The notes: a model not told the origin generated them from the sequence alone. A DNA stretch of 64,000 bases from Parvularcula marina (GCF_003399445.1 NZ_QUQO01000001.1:744001-808000); one strand, 5' to 3'. Positions 1-13,569 are shown, numbered from the stretch's first letter. Numbers and translations: made by a program.

Positions 1-1186
<1,186 letters not shown>

Positions 1187-1206
1187 TCAGTGTCCTTTCG
1201 GGCGGG

Positions 1207-1266
1207 TGCGGAGAAATCTCCCCGCGTAAATTTCAAAATCGGTGAGGGGCGGCTTTAAAGCCGCCC
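1207..1266 (-). other. Two hairpins in the rpoB-rpoC intercistronic gap
   Basis: A perfect 20-base palindrome (GGGCGGCTTTAAAGCCGCCC, 1247-1266) starts a few bases after the rpoB stop codon. A second inverted repeat (GCGGAGA to TCTCCCCGC, about 1209-1225) lies closer to rpoC. No run of U follows either on the minus strand, so they look like mRNA-stabilising or processing structures and not full terminators. Function is inferred. Confidence 0.5.
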
Positions 1267-1273
1267 TTCCCCG

Positions 1274-5362
<4,089 letters not shown>

Positions 5363-5456
5363 AGAATACCCTTTCGCGGGAGGCGGCTCGACCTTCTGAG
5401 CTTTTCACTCGCGCGCGTGCGGTCGCGCGAAATAAAGCCCAAAAACGCCAAAAACA

Positions 5457-5491
5457 CGTCTTCGCAAACGGGTTTATCCCGAGCGAAGACG
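5457..5491 (-). terminator. Strong hairpin between the kinase gene and rpoB
   Basis: A perfect 9-base inverted repeat (CGTCTTCGC and GCGAAGACG) encloses an inner CGGG/CCCG pairing. Read on the minus strand it is followed by TGTTTTT. It lies about 125 bases after the kinase stop and about 95 bases before rpoB. It could end the kinase transcript or attenuate reading into rpoB. The structure is seen; the role is inferred. Confidence 0.45.
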
Positions 5492-5617
5492 CGCTGCCGC
5501 GTCGCCCTAATTCAATTGTTGACTACGAATGTCCGTCGCACGTGCCAAAGCCTGTCCCTCGGGGGCCTCTCCCGGGGGAAGCGCGCAATAGCGGTAACCA
5601 TTGCTCAACGCAAGGGC

Positions 5618-7414
5618 TTAATGTGCAGCAATTTTCGCCGCACTTCCGGCCCTGCAATTTGTCCATTTTTCAAGGACAGCGAGGAGGTCGGCCTTGACCA
5701 GTGGCTTTGAGAGATAATCATCCATCCCTGCCGATAAAAGCCTCTCCCTGTCGCCCGCCAGCGCATGAGCCGTCAGGGCGATAATAGGTGTTGGATCAAG
5801 GGCCTTGGCCGACTGATAGGCCCTGATCTCCCGCATCGCCTCCATCCCGTCGAGGACAGGCATGGAGATATCCATGAGGACCGCGGTGAAATCACCGGCT
5901 TTGAAGAGATCGACCGCTTCCTGGCCATTATGCGCGAAAGTCACGTCGAACCGGTATTTATCCACAAGCGTGTCGAGGACCAGCCGGTTCACTTCGTTAT
6001 CTTCGGCAACAAGAACGGCGCAGCGTGACTGGCCAGGACAGCACGCAGACACAGTCTCTTCAGCCGGAACTTCGGCCTCCTGCGAGATTTCAGGCGTTTC
6101 AGCGATAACAATCGGCAGCGAGATGTCGAGCGTGAAGCAAGTCCCTTTGCCAAGCACTGAGCTGACCGACAACGTCCCGCCCATCGCCGTCACCAGCTCT
6201 TTTGTGATCGCAAGCCCAAGTCCCGTGCCGCCATAACGCCTGGTGGTCGATGTTTCGGCCTGCGCGAAGGGCGAGAAAATGGCATTGAGCTTGTCTTCGG
6301 GAATGCCGACGCCTGTGTCGCGCACGATGATCGACAGATCGGTCATCCGTCCCTTTGGCGTCTCGATGAGAGAGACAGTCACCCCGCCCTCTTCTGTGAA
6401 TTTCACGGCATTGCCGATCAGATTGATGAGCACCTGACGAAGCCGGGTCGGATCCCCGCTGACCGTCCCGATCTCGCCCTGACGCTGCACGGTCAGGGAG
6501 ATATTCTTCTGATTTGCTGCCAGCCCCAGAAGATCGCCGACTTCTTCGGTGATCTCGGCCGGGTTCATCGGCACGCTTTCGAGCGTCAATTTGCCCGCCT
6601 CGATCTTCGAGAAATCGAGGATGTCGTTGATAATCTCAAGAAGAGCCTGCCCTGATCGGCAGATCGTCTCGGCCTGGCGCTTTTGCGCGGGCGCCATGTC
6701 GGAATGCACAAGCAGGTCCGCCATGCTGATCACGCCGTTCATCGGCGTTCGGATTTCATGGCTCATATTGGCCAGAAACTCGGACTTAGCTCGGTTTGCG
6801 GCATCGGCCTCGACGCGCGCGTCCTTCAGGTGCATCGCCGCCTGGATCAGCACGCTGCGGTAAGAACCGGACACAAAATAGACCAGCAGCGCCACACAGG
6901 AGAGCGCGATGCTCCGAAGCCAGATGACGTCCATCGTTTCGATTTCCGCTGGATGAACAGCCGCTCGAGCGAGGTAAACAGCGATCGCCCCCACGACAAA
7001 GATGAGCGCAAGCCTGCGCCCGATCATCAGAGTCACAGACATCACAAAGGGGATGTAGAAGAGGCTCGCAACTGAATTGGGGCCGATCGACGTCCAGTAG
7101 ACAAAACTGACCATCAGGAAGATCGCACAGAACAGCGCGACAGCCCCACGCTGGAACGCTTTCTCAGACTTACGCGGCACGAACGCAGGCGCCAGCAGGC
7201 AGAAAAAGGACGTGAAAAACCCGAAGCTGATCGAGGCCGGGTAATCGGCAAAATACGGAATATTGAGGATGGAAAGAAGAAGCCCGGCTAGTCCCGCCGG
7301 CACACAAAACGCCGAAAATGCGCGGCGCCCTGCAACGAACAACGCATCGTCACGCCGGGAACACGGCCAATAAATATCGCGAAGTTTACGCCCCACGTCC
7401 CCAATCCAACTCAT
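5618..7414 (-). CDS. Membrane-bound hybrid sensor histidine kinase
   Basis: 598 residues. The N-terminal 185 or so contain about six hydrophobic segments that form the membrane sensor. The dimerisation/phosphoacceptor box FLANMSHEIRTPMNGVI puts the acceptor at His219. The ATP-binding domain follows, with N box NLIGNAVKFT (about 331-340), G1 DTGVGIP (366-372) and G2 GGTGLGLAI (395-403). A C-terminal receiver (about 466-585) has the acidic pair ED, acceptor Asp515 in LMDISMPVLDG and Lys570. There is no Hpt domain, so a separate phosphotransfer protein is needed. The receiver is complete, so this is a working hybrid kinase by sequence. Its input is unknown. It lies between rplL and rpoB, an unusual site for a signalling gene. 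No partner regulator is adjacent. Confidence 0.93.
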   Translation of the reverse strand: MSWIGDVGRKLRDIYWPCSRRDDALFVAGRRAFSAFCVPAGLAGLLLSILNIPYFADYPASISFGFFTSFFCLLAPAFVPRKSEKAFQRGAVALFCAIFLMVSFVYWTSIGPNSVASLFYIPFVMSVTLMIGRRLALIFVVGAIAVYLARAAVHPAEIETMDVIWLRSIALSCVALLVYFVSGSYRSVLIQAAMHLKDARVEADAANRAKSEFLANMSHEIRTPMNGVISMADLLVHSDMAPAQKRQAETICRSGQALLEIINDILDFSKIEAGKLTLESVPMNPAEITEEVGDLLGLAANQKNISLTVQRQGEIGTVSGDPTRLRQVLINLIGNAVKFTEEGGVTVSLIETPKGRMTDLSIIVRDTGVGIPEDKLNAIFSPFAQAETSTTRRYGGTGLGLAITKELVTAMGGTLSVSSVLGKGTCFTLDISLPIVIAETPEISQEAEVPAEETVSACCPGQSRCAVLVAEDNEVNRLVLDTLVDKYRFDVTFAHNGQEAVDLFKAGDFTAVLMDISMPVLDGMEAMREIRAYQSAKALDPTPIIALTAHALAGDRERLLSAGMDDYLSKPLVKADLLAVLEKWTNCRAGSAAKIAAH

Positions 7415-7532
7415 TACTAAGATGCAGAGTTAACGTGGACCCATTGAAATTACGTTACAGGAAGGCTGCAGAGCCAAGACGATCCTTGCATACTTCGTTA
7501 ATAGCCCTCGCCTGACCATCCAAAAACAAACG

Positions 7533-7566
7533 AAAAAACCCCGCCGAGCGGTGCCGCGGCGGGGTT
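7533..7566 (-). terminator. Intrinsic terminator after rplL
   Basis: On the minus strand, GGAACCCCGCCG and CGGCGGGGTT form a GC-rich stem followed by TTTTTT. It starts 32 bases after the rplL stop and ahead of the histidine kinase, so rplJL should form a transcript separate from the kinase and rpoBC. Confidence 0.85.
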
Positions 7567-7597
7567 CCATCCAAAAACTGCCGTGTGGCAGAAATGG

Positions 7598-7981
7598 TTA
7601 CTTGAGCTCGACGGTAGCGCCGGCTTCTTCGAGCTTTTTCTTGAGCTCTTCAGCTTCGTCCTTGGAAACGCCTTCCTTGACGGGCTTCGGTGCGCCTTCG
7701 ACAAGCTCTTTGGCTTCTTTGAGGCCCAGGCCAGTGATGCCGCGGACTTCTTTGATGACGTTGATTTTCTTGTCGCCTGCAGAAGCGAGGATGACGTCGA
7801 ATTCGTCTTTCTCTTCTGCAGCTGCGCCACCTTCGCCGCCGCCGGCCGGGCCAGCCATCATCACCGCGCCGCCAGCGGCCGGTTCGATGCCGTACTCGTC
7901 CTTGAGCAGGTCCTGCAGCTCTTTCGCTTCGAGAAGCGTCAGGCCAACGATTTGTTCAGCAAGGGCTTTGATATCTGCCAT
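7598..7981 (-). CDS. rplL: 50S ribosomal protein L7/L12
   Basis: 127 residues, the normal length. It has the N-terminal dimerisation helix region ([16 protein letters not shown]), an Ala/Gly-rich hinge (about 33-53) and the conserved C-terminal factor-binding domain with [21 protein letters not shown]7/L12 forms the ribosomal stalk with L10 and recruits translation GTPases. It follows rplJ by 37 bases and is cotranscribed with it. A strong terminator follows, so it is uncoupled from rpoB, unlike in E. coli. Confidence 0.98.
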   Translation of the reverse strand: MADIKALAEQIVGLTLLEAKELQDLLKDEYGIEPAAGGAVMMAGPAGGGEGGAAAEEKDEFDVILASAGDKKINVIKEVRGITGLGLKEAKELVEGAPKPVKEGVSKDEAEELKKKLEEAGATVELK

Positions 7982-8018
7982 GATATTAGTTCCGTTCTTT
8001 TAGTCAGTAGGTTGAAGG

Positions 8019-8543
8019 TCAGGCGTCTTCTTTTTCCGCCATGGATTTGAGGCAGCCAGCAATGTTGGCGGCCGGGGCACCGATGGCACCCGCAATGTTT
8101 TGCGCCGGCGCGGTAAGCGAGCCCACGATCTGGGCAATGACTTCCTCGCGGGACGGCATTTTCGACAGGCTGGTGACACCAGCGGCATTCATGGCGGTAC
8201 CCGCCATCAGACCGCCGAGAATCTCGACCTTGTCATTGGTTTTCGCGTATTCCACCACGACTTTCGGCGCGGTGACGGGGTCTTCGGAATAGGCGATAAA
8301 GGTCGGGCCCTTGAAGAGCTCAGCCGTCTGATCACCACCGTCAACGTCCTTGAGAGCGATTTTGGCGAGGCGGTTCTTGACCACCTTCACCCCGCCCCCG
8401 GCTTCACGCATTTTCACGCGAAGGTCGGACACTTCGGCGACCGTCAGGCCCTTGTTCTCCATGACCACCAGGACCTCGTTGTCATTCAGGACATTCGAGA
8501 TCCATTCGACCTGTGCCGATTTATTCTGCCTAGTCAGCGGCAT
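8019..8543 (-). CDS. rplJ: 50S ribosomal protein L10
   Basis: 174 residues, starting MPLTRQNKSAQVEWI. The N-terminal rRNA-binding domain contains VVMENKGLTVAEVSDLR and KVVKNRLAKIAL, and the C-terminal helix carries the L7/L12 dimers. L10 is typically an autogenous repressor that binds its own mRNA leader; the 300 bases upstream here hold several hairpins and a leader terminator consistent with that. rplK and rplA, the usual upstream neighbours, are absent; the next gene upstream is an M23 peptidase. Confidence 0.98.
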   Translation of the reverse strand: MPLTRQNKSAQVEWISNVLNDNEVLVVMENKGLTVAEVSDLRVKMREAGGGVKVVKNRLAKIALKDVDGGDQTAELFKGPTFIAYSEDPVTAPKVVVEYAKTNDKVEILGGLMAGTAMNAAGVTSLSKMPSREEVIAQIVGSLTAPAQNIAGAIGAPAANIAGCLKSMAEKEDA

Positions 8544-8564
8544 ATCCGGTCCAGTTCAGTCTGT

Positions 8565-8858
8565 GCCGGGCGGGTGGCCCGGCGAGGTCAAACAGAATGT
8601 CCGCAGGCGTTGAGGTCTTCTGTGCGGGGTAGAGCACCCAACAAAAAAGGCCCCTGCCGCGGACGGCGAAGGACCCTGATCCATCAACAAACATATCCAA
8701 GCGGGCATCTTTTGATGCCGCATCAAAGCTCGGATACCCTTATCTATCGCGGGACTTATCTGGCCGGATGGCCGTTGCCGTGCGGTCTTGGACAGGGCGG
8801 CAGGATCTCTCCTGCCAGTAGAGCCCGGGCCTATGGGGAAAAAACCGCAATTTGTAAA
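8565..8858 (-). promoter_or_regulatory. Structured rplJ leader (candidate L10 leader) with possible promoter
   Basis: Upstream of rplJ on the minus strand there is a possible promoter, TTTACA (8853-8858) with a 17-base spacer to CATAGG (8830-8835). It is followed by a perfect hairpin GGCAGGA/TCCTGCC (8799-8816), a GATGC/GCATC hairpin near 8705-8718, a terminator-like hairpin (8643-8675) and a GCCGGGC/GCCCGGC hairpin (8565-8583) just before the rplJ start. Long structured leaders that bind the L10-L7/L12 complex are known for rplJL in many bacteria. The hairpins are seen; the leader assignment and promoter are inference. Confidence 0.45.
8643..8675 (-). terminator. Leader terminator or attenuator upstream of rplJ
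   Basis: On the minus strand, GGTCC pairs with GGGCC and an inner GCCG pairs with CGGC, then TTTTTT follows. It lies about 100 bases before the rplJ start codon and after the putative promoter, the layout expected of transcription attenuation controlled by L10. It could also simply end a transcript arriving from upstream. Confidence 0.55.
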
Positions 8859-8908
8859 GGCCCTTGCGACGGCGTGATTAAAGGGGGTGCGGACGCTCTC
8901 CCCTTCCG

Positions 8909-9033
8909 CCGCTCATGCCCGCGCACGCGGGCATCTGGTCATTCGCGGGATGCATGAAGGCTGTTTCGTCACTCTTAGAAATTGAGCGAGCAGCGCCTCT
9001 GAGGCAGATCCCCGCCTTCGCGGGGATGAGCGG
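8909..9033. repeat. 125-base palindrome-ended intergenic repeat, copy A
   Basis: The element starts CCGCTCATGCCCGCG and ends CGCGGGGATGAGCGG, so its outer ends are inverted repeats. Each end is itself a small palindrome (GCCCGCGCACGCGGGC at the left, CCCCGCCTTCGCGGGG at the right). A second copy of nearly the same length is at 60672-60797. The ends are conserved and the middle is diverged, as in REP-like or MITE-like elements. It carries no coding region. Confidence 0.8.
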
Positions 9034-9060
9034 GTTGAGTGAGCGTGCTAAATTCCGCCC

Positions 9061-10041
9061 CTACTCCATCGACAACGAGATATCCCGCCGCTCGATCACT
9101 TCACCCTCACGCAGGAGGCTGACCGTCGCGCGATACTCGCCCTTCGGCCAGCCGCCTGCTGGGCGCTTGCGCCCGGCAAAGCCCATGCGCTGGGCCTGAT
9201 GGTTCGGGGCGGGATCAGCAAGGCTCGAGACCTCAAAGCCTTGCGGCCCTTCGATGCGCAGGGCCAGCCGGTCGCCTTCTTTCGCATTAATCATCCGGGC
9301 AAAGACGACCAGCGCCGGGGTTTCATCATTGAGGGTGAAGCCATCGCCCACGCCGCCCTCGATCTGGCGGTTATCGACAGCGCCTGATGCAAAGCCGAGA
9401 TTGAGGATCAATGCATCTTCATAGCGCAAGGCTGTGGCGGCCTCATCGCTCCACATGCTCATCGCATCTTTACCGCAGGTGCCGAGCCCAGCCTCAATCG
9501 CGAAAGGATCGACGACCTGCCCCTCGTGACGCACGGAGAGATGAAGGTGGGGGAATTCCGCCCGCCCCGAATAGCCAACAAGACCAAGCGTATCACCGCT
9601 GGTGACGATATCACCGGGACGCACACGGACCGAGCCTTCCTTCATGTGGCAATATTGCGTCTCCCAGCCCTGACCGTGATCGATGACAACGCCATTGCCG
9701 CATTCCCGCCCGTCAATATCCGTCTGCGGACGTTCATTCGAGAAGATATCGGGCTCCCCATCGCGCACGCCCTTCACCCGGCCGGGGGCCGCCGCATAGA
9801 CCGCAACGCCAGTGGCGACGCCGCGCGTATCAGGCAGGCGGAAATCCGTACCCTTATGGCCATTGTAGCTCTGCCGCCCGCAGCGGTAATCAAGGACATC
9901 GGTCCCGGGGTCGCGATCGACATATTGCTGAAGGAAGCAGGTCTGCCCCGGCACGCAATCAATCGGCAGCGACAGCACAGGCGCACCCTCGCCCGGCGGG
10001 ACGGCAAGCGCGAGAAGAAAAGAAAGCGGAAGTGTGGTCAT
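9061..10041 (-). CDS. Secreted M23-family (LytM) metallopeptidase
   Basis: 326 residues with an N-terminal signal sequence (MTTLPLSFLLALAVPP). The LytM/M23 zinc site is visible: HKGTDFRLP gives the first His and Asp (residues 63 and 67), and HLHLSVR gives the HxH pair. This family cuts peptidoglycan cross-links or, when degenerate, activates amidases; here all ligands are present. Several Cys pairs (CVPGQTC, YRCG, RECG, QYCH) suggest disulfides in the periplasm. The C-terminal 110 residues form an extra beta-rich region with no recognised motif. It is probably cotranscribed with the 386-residue membrane protein upstream (gap 41 bases). Confidence 0.88.
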   Translation of the reverse strand: MTTLPLSFLLALAVPPGEGAPVLSLPIDCVPGQTCFLQQYVDRDPGTDVLDYRCGRQSYNGHKGTDFRLPDTRGVATGVAVYAAAPGRVKGVRDGEPDIFSNERPQTDIDGRECGNGVVIDHGQGWETQYCHMKEGSVRVRPGDIVTSGDTLGLVGYSGRAEFPHLHLSVRHEGQVVDPFAIEAGLGTCGKDAMSMWSDEAATALRYEDALILNLGFASGAVDNRQIEGGVGDGFTLNDETPALVVFARMINAKEGDRLALRIEGPQGFEVSSLADPAPNHQAQRMGFAGRKRPAGGWPKGEYRATVSLLREGEVIERRDISLSME

Positions 10042-10082
10042 GACCCAAGCGTGTCAGCCGGATGCTGCCATCGCAAGGGGGA

Positions 10083-11243
10083 TCAGCTTGTCTCGCCGCA
10101 GCTTGCGGGCGCGCCTTCGCGAAGGGTCATCATCTTCTCATAAGGCCGCGGGGCCGGGGTGACATTGACGCTGCCCTCCCCGCCTTCGATCCAGACCCAG
10201 TTCTCCTTCGGGAAATAGTCGATCCGCGTGAGGAGCGGCGCCGTCGCCTCGCCATTGCCGAGGATATAGCCCAGCTCCTCCTCGACCAGCGCCTGCGTGA
10301 TGACTTCGCCGGGCGCCGCATCAAGGCCGATGACCGTCAGGGCACGATCCTTGAAATTATCGCGCTCGGCCGTCGACTGACCAATCGAGAGGGCAAAGAT
10401 CTGCGGCGCCGTCTCGCATGAAGCACGCATGTGATCTGCAAGCCCGACAGCTCGGCGGCGGGCGCGGTCAAGGTTGCGCGGCAGCGGGCCGTCGCTTGAG
10501 GATGAGCCGATCACAAGGATCGCATCGCGGTCGCAGGGCGCCGTGCCGTTCACGGTCACATCCGCAACAGGCAACATGTCAGCGCCCGTGCCGAGCCGGA
10601 CGTGGCGGGCATCGGCATAATCCCAGGACGCTTCCAGCGTTGCAGGGATGAAACTGATCTTCGCACTGACAGGTACGCTGGTTGCGACCTCACAGGTCGA
10701 GCAGCCCTCACCATTCCAGAAATTGCCCGCAGGACATGACAATGCCGGATCGGGCAGCGGTTCAGGCTCGGGCAGGAGGTCCGCAACGGGATCCATCGCC
10801 TCAACCGAGCCGATCACAATCGTGTCGGTTTCACGCGGCTTGGGCGCCGTATCAAGCGTGGTTGCGACATCGGGGATGTCTTCGGGCTCATTCGATACAG
10901 CGTCCTTGCGCTCCACCCCGGCCATCGAGGCGCCCAAGAGCGCGAGCGCGAGAATGAGAATCGCGGCGAGGAAATGCTGGCGGCTGCCCAGCGCGATCCA
11001 GAGAAGGAAGGCGCAGGCAATCGCGAGCCCCATGCACCAGGTCAGGGTATCCCCGAGGACGGGGAAAGGCTGGCGCAGGAATTCGGCAATCGCGCTGAGC
11101 GGTTCGCAGGCGCCGCCGCAGACATTCTCCGCGCCGATCCGGGCCCCCGCGACCACGACAACAGCAAGAATGACGGCGAGGAAGATGCCGACCAGCCAGC
11201 GGATGGGCGATCCTCCCTCATGACCATAATTGATGCGCGCCAT
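10083..11243 (-). CDS. Membrane protein with periplasmic domain, weakly OmpA-like
   Basis: 386 residues. There are three hydrophobic segments in the first 110 (about 14-34, 68-86 and 90-108), then an acidic, proline-rich linker (about 110-165), then a Cys-containing globular part. The segment SSSSDGPLPRNLDRARRRAV resembles the peptidoglycan-binding turn of OmpA-type domains (a G-x-x-D/S-x-x-G, N and RRA spacing), but this is a weak match. The function is unknown. It sits directly before the M23 peptidase in the same direction, so a role in the cell envelope is a reasonable guess only. Confidence 0.6.
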   Translation of the reverse strand: MARINYGHEGGSPIRWLVGIFLAVILAVVVVAGARIGAENVCGGACEPLSAIAEFLRQPFPVLGDTLTWCMGLAIACAFLLWIALGSRQHFLAAILILALALLGASMAGVERKDAVSNEPEDIPDVATTLDTAPKPRETDTIVIGSVEAMDPVADLLPEPEPLPDPALSCPAGNFWNGEGCSTCEVATSVPVSAKISFIPATLEASWDYADARHVRLGTGADMLPVADVTVNGTAPCDRDAILVIGSSSSDGPLPRNLDRARRRAVGLADHMRASCETAPQIFALSIGQSTAERDNFKDRALTVIGLDAAPGEVITQALVEEELGYILGNGEATAPLLTRIDYFPKENWVWIEGGEGSVNVTPAPRPYEKMMTLREGAPASCGETS

Positions 11244-11350
11244 AGCGTCCCCCGTTCGTGCGTATCCTGGTTAGTTAAGCACTCAACGGGGCGATATTAA
11301 CCCTTTTTCACACTCCCGCGAAAGGGGCGGCAGGACACACCAGCCCGATT

Positions 11351-12664
11351 TCACTGCGATTTGTGGACGACCCCGTCTTTCATAACGAAATCAATATCTT
11401 CCAGCTCACGAATATCAGCCAGCGGGTCACCGGAAACGGCCACGATATCGGCCCGTTTGCCAGTCTCGATGGTGCCAATCATGTCCGATTTGCCAAGGTT
11501 TGCGGCCCCCACCACGGTCGCGGAGCGGATCGCATCCATCGGCGTCATGCCGGCTTCAACATAAAGTGCGAATTCTTCCGCATTGATGCCGTGCGCTGAG
11601 ACGCCGCTGTCGGTGCCGAAGGCGATTTTCACCCCGCCCTCATGCGCGCGACGCACCATGTCCTTCATCTGCGGGCCGACCTGAAGCGCCTTTGCTTTTT
11701 GCGGCGGTGTCAGGAAACTGTCTGGCGCCGCTGCCCAGCCTGAGACCGTTTTGCCGGCAAGCGCGGTTGGCACGAGGAAGACATCATTGGACTTCATCAG
11801 GCGGATGGTCCTGTCATCGAGATAGGTGCCGTGCTCGATCGAATCGACACCGGCCTTGATGGCTGATTCGATGCCCTGCTTGCCGTGCGCGTGCGCCGTC
11901 ACCTTCCGCCCCATCGCATGCGCGGAGGACATGATGGCGTCGAGTTCTTCTTCGGTGAATTGCTGTTCCGTGCCCGTCGCGGTGTTAGAAAGCACCCCGC
12001 CCGTCGCGGTCAGCTTGATGTGATCCGCACCTCGACGAATCTGCTCGCGCACCGCGTGACGGCATTCATCTGCGCCATCACAGACGGCCGATGAGGTCAT
12101 CAGATGCGCAATGTCATCGCGATAACCTTGCGTGCCGTCGCCATGCCCGCCGGTGACCGAGACCGTCGCGCCGGAGGCAAAGATCCGTGGGCCGTCTATC
12201 CATCCCTTTTCGATCCCGTCACGCAGAGCGAAGATTGCATCCCCGCTGCCCGCGCCAACATCGCGCACCGTCGTAAAGCCCGCCATGAGCGTCGATTTTG
12301 CGTGCTTGGCGCCCCTGATCGCGGCATCTGCATCAGAGAGCTGGACCGCTTCGAGCCGGAGCTGGCTGTTGAACTCAAAGGTTAGGTGAACATGCCCATC
12401 AATGAAGCCCGGCATGACCGTATAGCCCGAGAGGTCATGGAGGGTGACTTTATCCTCCGCCCCCGCCTCAACTGCGTCCTCACCTTGATAGCCGGGCAGG
12501 ACGGAGACGATCTGGCGGCCCTTCACAACGATGGTCTGCTCGGTCAGCGGCGCCTCTCCCGGCACCGCGAGCAGCGTGCCCGCATGAATGATTTCAATAT
12601 CTTCCGCCGATGCCGCCCCGATCAGGGCGAGTGCAGCCACGGACAGTCCCCATATTTTTTTCAT
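11351..12664 (-). CDS. Exported amidohydrolase (imidazolonepropionase/Xaa-Pro dipeptidase-like)
   Basis: 437 residues with a clear signal peptide (cut near Ala20: LIGAASA). It is a TIM-barrel metal-dependent hydrolase. The first metal motif is DGHVHL (His91, His93), the bridging Lys lies in DHIKLTATGG, further His residues are in AHAHGKQG and IEHGTYLD, and the catalytic Asp is in GTDSGV. Close relatives in Caulobacter and marine bacteria act as L-Lys, L-Arg or Xaa-Pro carboxypeptidases or dipeptidases, so the substrate is likely a short peptide or N-acyl amino acid in the periplasm. It appears to be a single-gene unit. Confidence 0.88.
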   Translation of the reverse strand: MKKIWGLSVAALALIGAASAEDIEIIHAGTLLAVPGEAPLTEQTIVVKGRQIVSVLPGYQGEDAVEAGAEDKVTLHDLSGYTVMPGFIDGHVHLTFEFNSQLRLEAVQLSDADAAIRGAKHAKSTLMAGFTTVRDVGAGSGDAIFALRDGIEKGWIDGPRIFASGATVSVTGGHGDGTQGYRDDIAHLMTSSAVCDGADECRHAVREQIRRGADHIKLTATGGVLSNTATGTEQQFTEEELDAIMSSAHAMGRKVTAHAHGKQGIESAIKAGVDSIEHGTYLDDRTIRLMKSNDVFLVPTALAGKTVSGWAAAPDSFLTPPQKAKALQVGPQMKDMVRRAHEGGVKIAFGTDSGVSAHGINAEEFALYVEAGMTPMDAIRSATVVGAANLGKSDMIGTIETGKRADIVAVSGDPLADIRELEDIDFVMKDGVVHKSQ

Positions 12665-12871
12665 GTTCCGCCTCCCGAAATCTGCGGCAGAGTTTCATGA
12701 GCCCCCCTTTGGCGCAAGGGGACCGGCAGGCGCGGGTGCAGGGTTACATTTACGCAACCTCGAAAATACCGATTGCAGGAACTTTGTTTCCGTACCAACT
12801 TTATGGTGCCCGGCGATGTCGTCGGACGCCCGCGCACCGGTTAAGGCGCGCATTTTTAAGGTCCTGGTCAG

Positions 12872-12982
12872 ATGAAATCTGGCAAATCAAAACCTGCAAA
12901 ACCAAACCTCGCCAGCGTCAAACCGCAAAGCGGTTCCAACACGACCACGGCGAAACCGGCGTCCAAACCCCGTAGCAAGTAA
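12872..12982 (+). CDS. Possible 36-residue Lys/Pro/Ser-rich peptide
   Basis: An ATG ORF in the 365-base gap between the amidohydrolase and the lipoprotein. It encodes a basic, low-complexity peptide that begins MKSGKSKPAKPN and ends KPRSK. No good ribosome binding site is seen, which weakens the case, but the composition is unlike random sequence in this GC-rich genome. A hairpin (CCGGCAG/CTGTCGG) follows directly after the stop. The rest of the gap (12665-12871) holds nothing else I recognise. Confidence 0.35.
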   Translation: MKSGKSKPAKPNLASVKPQSGSNTTTAKPASKPRSK

Positions 12983-13029
12983 CCGGCAGCCCACTGTCGG
13001 TTGATGGCTGTTCCAGTTCCCCAAGAGCC

Positions 13030-13569
13030 TCAGCCATCAGCGCTCTGGACCTCCGCCGGTTTTACGATGATCTCGTGAAGCCGGCGGAAGGGAATACCGA
13101 GCACCCTAACCGTCCCCTCATTGATCAGTGTGCGCCCGTCTGGCTGGAGATAGAGAAACTGCTCCATCCGGGCCATTGGCGTGTCCGGCAGGCCGTGACG
13201 CAAATGCCCGACGCTCCCCGCTGAAGTCAGGGTGACGCGCCCGCGCTCCCCTTCGAAATATCCCTCAAGTCCGCCTTTACCGTCCGGGGTGAGAATAAAG
13301 GCCCGCTCTTCTTCCCTGCCGTCAGACCAGGTGATGGTCTGACGCAAGATGAAGCGGCCATCTTCCTCGCGGCTGCCATGGCTCCTGACCGTGAAGCGCG
13401 CATCGAGCCCGCCCGAGGCAAAGGCGAGAACGCCCTCCCCTTGCGTGTCGCCGGAGAAGAACTCTACGGGGTCAAAGGCCGGGGCCGTATCCGTCGCCAG
13501 CGGTGCGCTTGCGCAGCTTGCACTGAGCAGGATGAGCCCCGCCACCCCCCAGATTTTCGCCATGCGCAT
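13030..13569 (-). CDS. DUF3833-like outer-membrane lipoprotein
   Basis: About 180 residues from the ATG at 13569, chosen because MRMAKIWGVAGLILLSASC is a complete lipoprotein signal peptide with lipobox SASC and a GGGGGAA sequence precedes it; an upstream in-frame start would bury this signal. The mature part contains FDPVEFFSGDTQGEGVL and a string of short beta strands with ITWSDGREEERAFIL, a pattern resembling DUF3833, whose function is unknown. It stands alone, upstream of nothing on its strand. Confidence 0.65.
   Translation of the reverse strand: MRMAKIWGVAGLILLSASCASAPLATDTAPAFDPVEFFSGDTQGEGVLAFASGGLDARFTVRSHGSREEDGRFILRQTITWSDGREEERAFILTPDGKGGLEGYFEGERGRVTLTSAGSVGHLRHGLPDTPMARMEQFLYLQPDGRTLINEGTVRVLGIPFRRLHEIIVKPAEVQSADG

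Noticed and set aside
5618-7414. Hybrid kinase as CckA or DivL of the CtrA pathway
   Set aside because: It has no PAS domains and a different membrane layout; the sequence only supports a generic hybrid kinase.
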